A DNA stretch of 5,601 bases from DYEC01 sp034434695 (GCA_034434695.1 DAOTYY010000158.1:1-5601), one strand, 5' to 3'. Shown: positions 1-5,508, counted from the first letter of the stretch. Numbers and translations are program-made. Notes: generated by a model from the letters alone, not told the origin.

Positions 1-1
1 C

Positions 2-61
2 AAATCCTGGCAGGGCATGTGGGCTGCACTGCTCCTGGCTGGGTCCGGTGCTGCTTTCTAA
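2..61 (+). CDS. C-terminal end of an unidentified (possibly membrane) protein, 5' truncated by the window edge
   Basis: The second frame is open from the window edge to a TAA at 59-61 and reads KSWQGMWAALLLAGSGAAF. The stretch is hydrophobic and small-residue rich, like the last transmembrane segment of an integral membrane protein, but 19 residues are too few to assign a family. The frame choice is supported by a good intrinsic terminator starting 10 bp after this stop. The third frame is also open (to 161) but would run through that terminator and has an unconvincing composition. Function unknown. Confidence 0.45.
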   Translation, partial: KSWQGMWAALLLAGSGAAF

Positions 62-71
62 GCTGTTATTG

Positions 72-100
72 GGCAGGGGGACTTCCTGCCTTTTGCCTTT
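72..100 (+). terminator. Intrinsic terminator of the upstream gene
   Basis: GGCAGG (72-77) pairs perfectly with CCTGCC (85-90), and a G78-T84 wobble can extend the stem to 7 bp around a 5-nt loop. It is followed directly by TTTT, then GCC and TTTT. It lies just after the stop at 61 and before the cysK promoter, so it separates the upstream transcript from the cysteine operon. Confidence 0.65.
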
Positions 101-150
101 TCCCGAAATTCACCCACCGCTGATGTTACAAACACCAATCGTCTTGGATA

Positions 151-179
151 TTGACGGATAGGTAACTATTTGTTATGAT
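151..179 (+). promoter_or_regulatory. Sigma70-type promoter of the leader-cysK-cysE operon
   Basis: TTGACG (151-156) and TATGAT (174-179) are each one base from consensus and lie exactly 17 bp apart. Transcription should start near 186, giving a 5' leader of about 214 nt before the cysK start codon. A second TATGAT at 190-195 has no -35 box at a proper distance, so the first pair is preferred. The leader holds the small Cys-containing ORF and the attenuator structures listed separately. Confidence 0.7.
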
Positions 180-211
180 TGTTGATATATATGATACAAA
201 TTGGAGTAAAC

Positions 212-247
212 ATGTTGATTTGCATGTGTACAGGGCGGGACTTCTAG
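212..247 (+). CDS. Cysteine-containing leader peptide (MLICMCTGRDF), candidate attenuator sensor
   Basis: This 11-codon ORF runs from ATG (212-214) to TAG (245-247). GGAG (203-206) lies 5 nt before the ATG, and the predicted transcription start is about 26 nt upstream. Codons 4 and 6 are Cys (TGC 221-223, TGT 227-229), an unusual density for a short ORF placed before cysteine-synthesis genes. The end of the ORF contains AGGGCGG (232-238), one arm of a hairpin whose other arm lies just after the stop. A ribosome waiting for tRNA-Cys at the second Cys codon would cover about to position 240 and mask that arm, while one at the stop codon would cover to about 258. Established knowledge: leader peptides rich in the regulated amino acid drive attenuation of trp, his and leu operons. 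The peptide itself probably has no function beyond ribosome positioning. That it is translated is inferred. Confidence 0.65.
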   Translation: MLICMCTGRDF

Positions 248-257
248 CTGCCGCCCT
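232..257 (+). promoter_or_regulatory. Leader hairpin 1:2 overlapping the end of the leader peptide ORF
   Basis: AGGGCGG (232-238), within the leader ORF, is perfectly complementary to CCGCCCT (251-257), giving a 7-bp GC-rich stem with a 12-nt loop that contains the stop codon. Its 3' arm is also part of the longer antiterminator stem, so the two cannot coexist. It would form when no ribosome covers 232-238, keep region 2 away from region 3 and so favour termination. Only a short T run follows (257-259), so it is unlikely to be a terminator itself. Confidence 0.6.
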
Positions 258-298
258 TTGATAGAGAGAATACAGCCGACTGGCATGGCGGCAGTTAG
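244..298 (+). promoter_or_regulatory. Candidate antiterminator stem (regions 2:3) of the cys attenuator
   Basis: Bases 244-255 pair with 287-298 over 12 contiguous positions with a single G-T wobble (247:295). The 8-bp core is CTGCCGCC (248-255) with GGCGGCAG (287-294). The 31-nt loop (256-286) encloses the entire 5' arm of the downstream terminator stem (274-285), so forming this hairpin blocks the terminator except as a pseudoknot. It competes with hairpin 1:2 for bases 251-255. It should form when a ribosome stalled at the leader Cys codons masks 232-238. The pairing is seen in the sequence; the function is inferred. Confidence 0.6.
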
Positions 299-368
299 CA
301 GTTCCGCAAGATAATCTTTGTTGCTTTGCGCACTGCGCTGGAAAACCGTTTTGCCGGTCGGCTTTTTT
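274..368 (+). terminator. Candidate attenuator terminator upstream of cysK
   Basis: Bases 274-285 pair with 352-363 over 12 contiguous positions with one T-G wobble (281:356). The core is GCCGACTGGC with GCCGGTCGGC. The stem runs directly into TTTTTT (363-368). The 66-nt interior (286-351) can hold small hairpins such as 288-291:304-307 and 328-331:335-338, so this is a branched rather than compact terminator. It ends 31 nt before the cysK start and so can control the whole operon. A local alternative, ACCG (345-348) with CGGT (355-358), would compete for the 3' arm. The large interior makes termination efficiency uncertain. Confidence 0.6.
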
Positions 369-399
369 GTTAACAGTTCATGTTTAAGGAGCTTGGGTC

Positions 400-1332
400 A
401 TGAAAATCGCAAATGATGTAACCGAGTTGATTGGAAATACGCCGCTGGTACGATTGCAGCGGGTAAAAAATGGTGCTGTGGCAGATGTGGTGTTGAAACT
501 GGAATATTTCAATCCGGCGCATAGCGTGAAGGATCGTATTGGTGTATCCATGATTCGAGCGGCTGAGGAGGCTGGTCTTATTAAGCCCGATACGATCATC
601 ATTGAACCGACCAGCGGCAATACGGGAATTGCCCTGGCAATGGTATGCGCAGCGCGGGGATATGCCTGTACGCTGGTGATGCCAGAAACGATGAGTAAAG
701 AGCGGAGGATGTTGCTGCGTGCCTATGGCGCTGAACTGATTCTAACCCCCGGATCAGAGGGGATGGCTGGTGCGATCCGCAAAGCTGAGGAACTGGTTGC
801 CAGTGATTCACGTTACTTTATGCCCCAGCAGTTTCGGAACCCGGCAAACCCTGAAATCCATCGCCGTACAACTGCTGAAGAAATCTGGCGTGATACGGAT
901 GGATTGGTGGATATTGTTGTTGCCGGAGTTGGTACCGGTGGAACAATCACTGGGGTGGGGGAGGTACTGAAAACGCGTAAACCTTCGGTAAAAATGGTTG
1001 CGGTGGAACCAGATGCCTCACCAGTCCTCTCTGGCGGGCAGAAGGGCCCGCATCCCATTCAAGGGATTGGCGCCGGTTTTGTGCCGGACGTTCTCAATAC
1101 GAAAATTTACGATGAAGTGATACGTGTGAAGGCGGAAGATGCTTTTTCCACCGCCCGGCGACTGGCGCGCGAGGAGGGTCTCCTGGTCGGTATTTCTTCC
1201 GGCGCTGCCACCTGGGCGGCTCTACAGGTTGCAAAACGCTCCGAGAATGCCGGCAAACTGATTGTGGTGATCATTCCTTCCTTTGGTGAGCGTTATTTAA
1301 GCACAGCATTATATGCTGACCTGGCAGAGTAG
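400..1332 (+). CDS. cysK: Cysteine synthase A (O-acetylserine sulfhydrylase)
   Basis: This is a 310-residue cytoplasmic PLP enzyme of fold type II that converts O-acetylserine and sulfide to cysteine and acetate. The sequence shows the substrate-entry motif GNTPLVRL (12-19), the PLP lysine K44 in HSVKDRIG, the substrate-binding loop TSGNTG (71-76), QFRNPANPEIH (144-154), the PLP-phosphate loop GTGGT (178-182) and the late GISSGAA motif that carries the serine facing the PLP ring nitrogen. The C-terminus GERYLSTALY is typical of CysK. Length matches the family (about 300-320). The ATG is well supported by AAGGAG (386-391) 8 nt upstream. cysE follows after 20 bp, and a Cys-codon leader attenuator precedes it, so expression probably answers to cysteine supply. 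A cystathionine beta-synthase-like role is less likely because there is no C-terminal regulatory domain and the motifs are CysK-type. Confidence 0.95.
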   Translation: MKIANDVTELIGNTPLVRLQRVKNGAVADVVLKLEYFNPAHSVKDRIGVSMIRAAEEAGLIKPDTIIIEPTSGNTGIALAMVCAARGYACTLVMPETMSKERRMLLRAYGAELILTPGSEGMAGAIRKAEELVASDSRYFMPQQFRNPANPEIHRRTTAEEIWRDTDGLVDIVVAGVGTGGTITGVGEVLKTRKPSVKMVAVEPDASPVLSGGQKGPHPIQGIGAGFVPDVLNTKIYDEVIRVKAEDAFSTARRLAREEGLLVGISSGAATWAALQVAKRSENAGKLIVVIIPSFGERYLSTALYADLAE

Positions 1333-1352
1333 GGTTCGAAGGAACTTGGGGA

Positions 1353-2135
1353 ATGGGCATTTCATTGTTTCAAAAGATGAAGGGTGATATTCAGGCAGTG
1401 TTTGAACGAGACCCTGCGGCAAGAAGCACACTGGAGGTCATTTTGTGCTATCCCGGCTTGCATGCCGTATGGGGTTATCGTGTGGCACATTGGCTGTGGA
1501 CGCATCACTTTAAGCTGCTTGGGCGGCTGGTCTCGCATCTTGTGCGCGGCTGGACTGGCGTAGAGATTCATCCAGGTGCGAAGATCTGCTCAAACCTGTT
1601 TATTGATCACGGTATGGGAGTGGTTATTGGTGAGACGGCGGAAATTGGCTGCAATGTGACCATGTACCACGGTGTGACGCTGGGCGGGGTCAGTCTGAAT
1701 AAGGGCAAACGACATCCTACAATTCAGGACAATGTGGTCATTGGGGCAGGCGCAAAAATTCTTGGGGCTATCACAATTGGTGAGGGCAGTCGTATTGGTG
1801 CAAATGCAGTGGTCGTTAAGGATGTTCCGCCCAATTCGGTGGTCGTGGGGGTTCCTGGGCAGGTGGTTGTACGTAGTCAGCCGCGCCCAGCGGCTCCTGA
1901 TTTAAATCATGACAAATTGCCGGATACGATTGGCACTACATTGGCTGCTGTAATCAGTCGTCTGGAGGAACTGGAAAGCAAAATTGAAAAATATTCTGCT
2001 CAACCAATGTATGGAAGACAAGGCGAGTGGATAGTTGTGGAACAGGGAACGGAAAACCATAGGTCTCATCCTCACCAAAAGCTTCCCCATGCGCCAGATC
2101 ATGGTTTATGGCGAGGTGAGGATTTCATGATCTGA
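1353..2135 (+). CDS. cysE: Serine O-acetyltransferase with C-terminal CysK-docking tail
   Basis: This enzyme transfers acetyl from acetyl-CoA to serine, making the O-acetylserine used by CysK. It is 260 residues. A helical N-terminal region (1-65) of the short bacterial type is followed by a left-handed beta-helix of hexapeptide repeats (about 70-172). Key features are VEIHPGA (70-76), D85-H86 (the catalytic His site), IGETAEIG (92-99), YHGVTLGG (105-112) and KRHPTI (119-124). A helical, possibly coiled-coil segment follows (about 195-215), then a His/Pro-rich stretch and the terminus GEDFMI. A C-terminal Ile preceded by acidic residues is what docks into the CysK active site in known cysteine synthase complexes, so this tail is probably functional. 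The start has AAGGA (1339-1343) 9 nt upstream and lies 20 bp after cysK, so the two are surely cotranscribed. The tail between the beta-helix and the last residues is longer than I expect for the short type. Confidence 0.93.
   Translation: MGISLFQKMKGDIQAVFERDPAARSTLEVILCYPGLHAVWGYRVAHWLWTHHFKLLGRLVSHLVRGWTGVEIHPGAKICSNLFIDHGMGVVIGETAEIGCNVTMYHGVTLGGVSLNKGKRHPTIQDNVVIGAGAKILGAITIGEGSRIGANAVVVKDVPPNSVVVGVPGQVVVRSQPRPAAPDLNHDKLPDTIGTTLAAVISRLEELESKIEKYSAQPMYGRQGEWIVVEQGTENHRSHPHQKLPHAPDHGLWRGEDFMI
2095..2134. repeat. 9-bp inverted repeat at the junction of convergent genes
   Basis: CAGATCATG (2095-2103) is perfectly repeated inverted as CATGATCTG (2126-2134) around a 22-nt spacer. It overlaps the last codons and stop of cysE and sits 19 bp from the end of the convergent minus-strand gene. 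The position suits a bidirectional transcription terminator, but neither side has a continuous T tract (plus strand: TTTGATAGTTTT at 2140-2151). The symmetry could also arise by chance. Confidence 0.35.
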
Positions 2136-2152
2136 TGGATTTGATAGTTTTC

Positions 2153-3145
2153 CTAATCGTGCGGCTGCTTTTTTGTGTTGATACTGCCTGCGAGCAGAAC
2201 AAGGATGCCCAGAATTGAGATGCCAATCAAAATAAAAGCAAAGTTCTGATGGCTCAATCTGGGCATCCTGATGAGCTTTGGCGGTCTGGTCTCTTCCGTA
2301 GTGGCATTTATAGTGGCAGTGGGTTGGGTGGGGCGCAGCGTGAAGGTCGGTCGAGGCGTGCGGGTGGGGGGACGCGGTGTTCTGGTGATAGTAGGGGGAA
2401 TGGTTGGCGTGAAAGCCGGGCGAACCAGGAGCTGTTGATTGGGGTAAATGAGCGGGTTTTTGGTGCTTAGACCGTTCTGGGCAATCAGCGTATCCACACT
2501 GACCTGATAAGCCATGGCAATACTCCAGACAGTTTCACCGGGTTGGACGACATGGATGATGGAGCCGTTCTGGCGCGGTGTTGCAGTCTGCTGGGGCATG
2601 ATTGCTTCTGGGGTCATTGTGATATGTGCTTCGCTGGTGCTCTTATTCTGGATAGCGCATACATCAAGCGTGTAATATACCACTCCGTTTTTCTCAGCAA
2701 TCCCGGCGCCGGCATCCGTGTATTGTGGGTTGAGTATGATCTGTTCGCGATGATCGTAATCATTCCAGATGGTGTTTACAACATAATCCACGCTGGTAGC
2801 AAGCTGAGCAAGCGCAACAGCTTCGTCGCAGATGATATTGGCGCCATTGCCATAGCCGGCAGCCCGTGCTCGATTGGTTTCATTGGTGCCGCCAGCTCCA
2901 AGGTGAGTAAAGTAACCTATTGAAGCCTGATAGGCAGCGTGTGCCTGTGCAGCGTTCATGAGGGCTGTATCGGCTCTTAATGGTGGCAGGTTTCGGCTGG
3001 CGCGCAGTTTATTGACTGCGGCGATCAAGTCAGCGGGTGCCGGTGGTGTAGATTGAAGAGCATACGCTGGTTCTGCCTGAGAAGAAACAATCCACGAGGC
3101 GACCAAGAACGGTAGAATGAGAAACAGGCGGGTTTTCTGATCCAT
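2153..3145 (-). CDS. Membrane-anchored CAP-domain protein with LysM (downstream paralogue)
   Basis: This is a 330-residue exported protein of unknown target. It has a signal peptide (1-30, ending near AYA-L), a CAP/SCP (YkwD-like) domain (about 37-165), a LysM peptidoglycan-binding domain (196-242, HVVQPGETVWSIA), a Pro/Thr/Arg-rich linker (245-290, PTRTPRPTFT), a transmembrane helix (302-320) and a basic tail NTKKQPHD. CAP signature residues are recognisable: H81 in YFTHLG, E108, H132 in DYDHREQIILNP and YYTLDV (157-162). Two cysteines (C106, C163) lie in the domain. The architecture suggests a C-terminally membrane-held protein facing the cell wall. The ATG abuts the stop of the upstream paralogue (TGA-ATG on the minus strand) without a visible Shine-Dalgarno, so it probably depends on translational coupling. 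Bacterial CAP proteins have few defined activities; I do not assign one. Confidence 0.88.
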   Translation of the reverse strand: MDQKTRLFLILPFLVASWIVSSQAEPAYALQSTPPAPADLIAAVNKLRASRNLPPLRADTALMNAAQAHAAYQASIGYFTHLGAGGTNETNRARAAGYGNGANIICDEAVALAQLATSVDYVVNTIWNDYDHREQIILNPQYTDAGAGIAEKNGVVYYTLDVCAIQNKSTSEAHITMTPEAIMPQQTATPRQNGSIIHVVQPGETVWSIAMAYQVSVDTLIAQNGLSTKNPLIYPNQQLLVRPAFTPTIPPTITRTPRPPTRTPRPTFTLRPTQPTATINATTEETRPPKLIRMPRLSHQNFAFILIGISILGILVLLAGSINTKKQPHD

Positions 3146-4159
3146 TCAGGAAAGCGGCGGTTGCTTGCGTTCACCCAGAAAGGTCGTCAATACAGAGATG
3201 AGACCCAGTGCGCAGATAACGATAATCGCAATCCCTAACCAGCGCGCTTCGCCGCTTTTAAGTGAGGGAATCTCAGGAAGTATCGGCGGTCGAGTAGCCG
3301 TTGATGTCACAGTCGGCGTACGTGTTGGGATGGTTGGGCGCGGGGTGAAAGTTGGCACTGGTGTACGAGTGGGTGGAGGTGATGTGTTGGTGGCTGTCGG
3401 CGATATCGTGGGCGTAGAAGGTCCACGGATCATGATTTTTTGTCCAACATACAACACGGGATTATTGGGATCAATCAATGGATTTAGGGCGGCGATATCC
3501 ACAATTTTGACGTTATAGGCGATGGCAATACTCCACAAAGCCTGCCCTTCCTGAACGACATGGACGATAGAACCGTCTGGATTGGGAGTTGATGTTTCAA
3601 CAGGGATAATCCGCTGCGAGATCGTCGGTTTTGGGGTAGCGGCGGTGGAGGATGAGCCGGCACTGCCAGGATTGCCCGATGTGTATGCGGCGTGTAGCAC
3701 ATAATAGGAATAACCGTTGATCGTTGTGACACCAACGCCTATATGACGGTAATTTGGATTGGTCATTGGCAGCATGTGCAATTCATCTGCCCAGTCCTGA
3801 TACACAATGGTCTGCACAGTTTTGCTGATCCCGCAAGAGATGTTCTCTGTTGCCCAGACTTTTGCCCCGCTTCCATAACCAGCCGCAGCGATGCGGTCAC
3901 TAACACCACCCAAATGCGCACAGGAACTATACGCTGCCATCGTGGCAGATGTCTGCTGAGCAGTGCTCATCAGGATCGGGTCAATTTCGAGGGCTGGCAA
4001 ACCATTGGCGATGCGGATAGCATTGACTTCTGCAATGATGGCATAAGGGTCTGCTGCCTGGGTTGCTGACTGGTAAACAGCGCTGGCGTTGACGGGAATG
4101 GTCACCGCCCATATCGTTACCAGAAAAGCAGACAGCAAGCTAAAAAAAATTCGGCGCAT
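3146..4159 (-). CDS. Membrane-anchored CAP-domain protein with LysM (upstream paralogue)
   Basis: This 337-residue protein has the same domain order as its downstream neighbour: signal peptide (1-26, VNASA), CAP domain (about 36-160), LysM (198-245, HVVQEGQALWSIA), a Pro/Thr-rich linker (247-293, PTRTPVPTFTPRPT), a transmembrane helix (about 307-326) and the tail GERKQPPLS. Candidate CAP residues are H82 in CAHLGG, E105 in ATENISC and H128 in DELHML. C80 and C109 could form a disulfide. The canonical GHRxxIL motif seen in the paralogue as DHREQIIL is here ELHMLPMTNPNYRHIG, so the copies have diverged. The two genes clearly arose by tandem duplication: the LysM-linker regions match closely, for example GSI-HVVQ in both. 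A TATAAT lies 8 nt before the ATG and no Shine-Dalgarno is seen, pointing to a leaderless or nearly leaderless mRNA. Confidence 0.88.
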   Translation of the reverse strand: MRRIFFSLLSAFLVTIWAVTIPVNASAVYQSATQAADPYAIIAEVNAIRIANGLPALEIDPILMSTAQQTSATMAAYSSCAHLGGVSDRIAAAGYGSGAKVWATENISCGISKTVQTIVYQDWADELHMLPMTNPNYRHIGVGVTTINGYSYYVLHAAYTSGNPGSAGSSSTAATPKPTISQRIIPVETSTPNPDGSIVHVVQEGQALWSIAIAYNVKIVDIAALNPLIDPNNPVLYVGQKIMIRGPSTPTISPTATNTSPPPTRTPVPTFTPRPTIPTRTPTVTSTATRPPILPEIPSLKSGEARWLGIAIIVICALGLISVLTTFLGERKQPPLS

Positions 4160-4167
4160 TGGGCTAT

Positions 4168-4173
4168 ATTATA
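4168..4173 (-). promoter_or_regulatory. Perfect -10 box for the CAP-LysM gene pair, leaderless arrangement
   Basis: The minus strand reads TATAAT followed by ATAGCCCA and the ATG of the upstream CAP gene. Transcription would start at or within a base or two of the start codon. No good -35 is found at 16-18 bp; the TTGACG at 4184-4189 is only 10 bp away and so not usable as one. The 51-bp gap also allows readthrough from the CBS gene. Confidence 0.5.
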
Positions 4174-4210
4174 CCTGATGCGCCGTCAAGGTTTGAGGTG
4201 GTGGAAATCC

Positions 4211-4627
4211 TCAACTCAAATGCTCACCCGGTTCTTTGCTCATGGCTTCTGCGGCGACCAGAAAGTCAGCCGCTGCGATCATACCGGTAATCTCACCGTC
4301 TTTATTAATCACTGGTAAATGGTGTATGCGGTGTTTTTTCATGATGAGGGCGCATTCTTTAAGACTCATATCTTCCGGCACGGTGATAATTGGCGAGGAC
4401 ATGATGTCCTTGACCTTAAGGTCACGCGGATTGCGGTCCTGAGCAACAATCTTATCGCTGATGTCACGCGAGGTAACGATACCGTATTCAGGGTTTTCGG
4501 CAGTCTTTTTGACGATCAGACTCTGAATGTATCTCCGGCGCATCATTGCTAATGCTTCGGCTACGGTGGCTTCAGGATCAACAAAGACAACAAGGTCCAT
4601 CATCCAATCGCGCACTGTAAATTGCAT
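4211..4627 (-). CDS. Small stand-alone two-CBS-domain protein
   Basis: This 138-residue soluble protein is made of two CBS domains and little else. CBS1 spans about residues 5-60 (VRDWM, ending GIVTSRDI with T52/D55), and CBS2 about 72-126 (VKDIMSSPIITV, HHLPVI, then GMIAAADFL with D121). Paired CBS domains form a Bateman module that binds adenosine nucleotides or S-adenosyl ligands. The T-x-x-D pattern in CBS1 fits ribose/phosphate binding, but the ligand cannot be told from sequence. Its partner is unknown; no enzyme domain is fused. I choose the ATG at 4627 over the one at 4675: AGGAG (4636-4640) lies 8 nt upstream, CBS homology starts immediately, and the predicted transcription start (about 4673) is downstream of the longer start. 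The gene has its own promoter after surE. Confidence 0.9.
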   Translation of the reverse strand: MQFTVRDWMMDLVVFVDPEATVAEALAMMRRRYIQSLIVKKTAENPEYGIVTSRDISDKIVAQDRNPRDLKVKDIMSSPIITVPEDMSLKECALIMKKHRIHHLPVINKDGEITGMIAAADFLVAAEAMSKEPGEHLS

Positions 4628-4635
4628 CTCCAGAT

Positions 4636-4640
4636 CTCCT
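4636..4640 (-). promoter_or_regulatory. Ribosome binding site deciding the CBS gene start
   Basis: The minus strand reads GAAAGGAGA, with the AGGAG core 8 nt before the ATG at 4627. No such site precedes the in-frame ATG at 4675. Confidence 0.8.
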
Positions 4641-4679
4641 TTCTGTGAGGTTGGATTATGGCGGACATGGCTCAATTAG

Positions 4680-4709
4680 AGTATAGCAGAAACCAGACCT
4701 GTTTTACAA
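4680..4709 (-). promoter_or_regulatory. Promoter of the CBS-domain gene
   Basis: On the minus strand, TTGTAA (4704-4709) and TATACT (4680-4685) are separated by 18 bp, and the -10 is extended by TGC (4686-4688). The predicted start near 4673 gives a leader of about 46 nt to the ATG at 4627. The -35 box starts 3 bp beyond the surE stop codon. Confidence 0.55.
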
Positions 4710-4711
4710 GT

Positions 4712-5499
4712 TCAGCTTTCGCGTTTCTCTAAGTTGGGCCATTCCCATCGTTTCAGGGTGTCTATTAGCTCATGGGCTGTCAGGTCCAGCTTTATGGGAG
4801 TAATCGAGATGTAGCCTTCCATCAACGCGCCAACGTCACTTTCTTTTTCCGGCACTCCCAGTGGGAAATCACCGCCAATCCAGTAATATGGTTTGCCGCG
4901 CGGATCTTCGCGGCGAATTAATTCGTCGCGATAGATGCGCAAACCCAAACGGGTAATTTGATAGCCTTTCATTTGATCCAGTGGCAGATTGGGTACGTTC
5001 ACGTTTAACACGGTTTCAGGCGGCAGAGGGTATTTAAAGATGAGTGTGGCAACTTGAACGGCTATGCTGGCGGCTGGTTGATAGTCCACATTTTCTGTGC
5101 CGGCTTCTGGACCATCCAGGCTGATTGCTATTGCTGGGATGCCCCAGACGGCAGCTTCCATTGCTGCGGTGACAGTGCCCGAATACGTCAGGTCATGCCC
5201 TAGATTGGCGTAAGGATTGATTCCAGAAACGACCAGATCAATGGGCTGTGGCAGCAGTCCCAGTATTGCCAGTGCCACACAATCGGAAGGGGCGCCATCA
5301 CTGGCGAGAGCCGGTGTCCCGTCCGGTAGTGTCACTTCTTTAACACGGATTGGACGGTGTAAGGTTTTTGCATGTCCTGAAGCCGACCAGTTGTGGTCGG
5401 GAGCTAGGACACTCACCTGACCCAGTTGGCGCATGGCTTGAGCAAGTGTGAAGAGTCCTGGTGCATTGTGTCTGTAACATAGATGGTTGGTTTTGACAA
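4712..5499 (-). pseudogene. surE: SurE 5'/3'-nucleotidase, frameshifted near the N-terminus with loss of the NDDG motif
   Basis: SurE is a metal-dependent nucleoside monophosphate phosphatase. The body is clear: NAPGLFTLAQAMRQLG, the SASGHA motif, SDGAPSDCV, VSGINPYANLG, then TYSGTVTAAMEAAVWGIPAIA. It ends at TGA (4712-4714). The normal N-terminus is MxILVTNDDGxxAPGL. Here a TTG at 5497-5499, with GGAG (5509-5512) 9 nt upstream, opens SKPTIYVT; only 8 nt (GACACAAT) then precede APGL, where 18 are expected. The missing 10 nt remove N-D-D-G, including both metal-ligand aspartates, and shift the frame. The body frame is open upstream to an ATG at 5593, but that stretch (AISVVMVVSIILLG) is unlike any SurE start and seems fortuitous. 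Even if translated, the product would lack the key Asp pair. The alternative is an assembly or sequencing error, although 10 nt is large for that. The family is certain; the broken state is well supported. Confidence 0.8.
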
Positions 5500-5508
5500 A
5501 TAGGCGAG

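Noticed and set aside
3..161. Third-frame open stretch at the left edge as a gene end
   Set aside because: It runs through the intrinsic terminator and into the cysK promoter region, and its composition is not protein-like.
186..399. T-box or SAM (S-box) riboswitch in the cysK leader
   Set aside because: The leader before the first hairpin is too short for a T-box stem I, and there is no TGGNACCGCG sequence. The piece GTTAGCAGTTCCGCAAGATAA recalls the end of an S-box, but the conserved GATGAAACCCGGCAACC core is missing. The leader-peptide attenuator explains the pairings better.
2160..2175. GCGGCTGCTTTTTT as the cysE terminator
   Set aside because: There is no real hairpin before the T run. 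The run is the antisense of two Lys codons at the end of the CAP gene.
3165..3518. Plus-strand open frames rich in Val/Gly opposite the CAP linkers
   Set aside because: They are shadows of the Pro/Thr-rich coding repeats on the minus strand, without a ribosome binding site or recognisable domain.
4184..4189. TTGACG as the -35 box of the CAP gene promoter
   Set aside because: It is only 10 bp from the TATAAT, far from the 16-18 bp needed.
4192..4220. Inverted repeats TTGAGG/CCTCAA and TTTGAG/CTCAAA as a terminator of the CBS gene
   Set aside because: The stem is only about 6 bp and AT-rich, with no T tract after it on the minus strand. It overlaps the stop codon and is probably chance.
4628..4675. 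Upstream ATG at 4675 adding 16 residues to the CBS protein
   Set aside because: There is no ribosome binding site, the predicted transcription start lies downstream of it, and the extra residues (SHVRHNPTSQKGDLE) encode the Shine-Dalgarno region of the true start.
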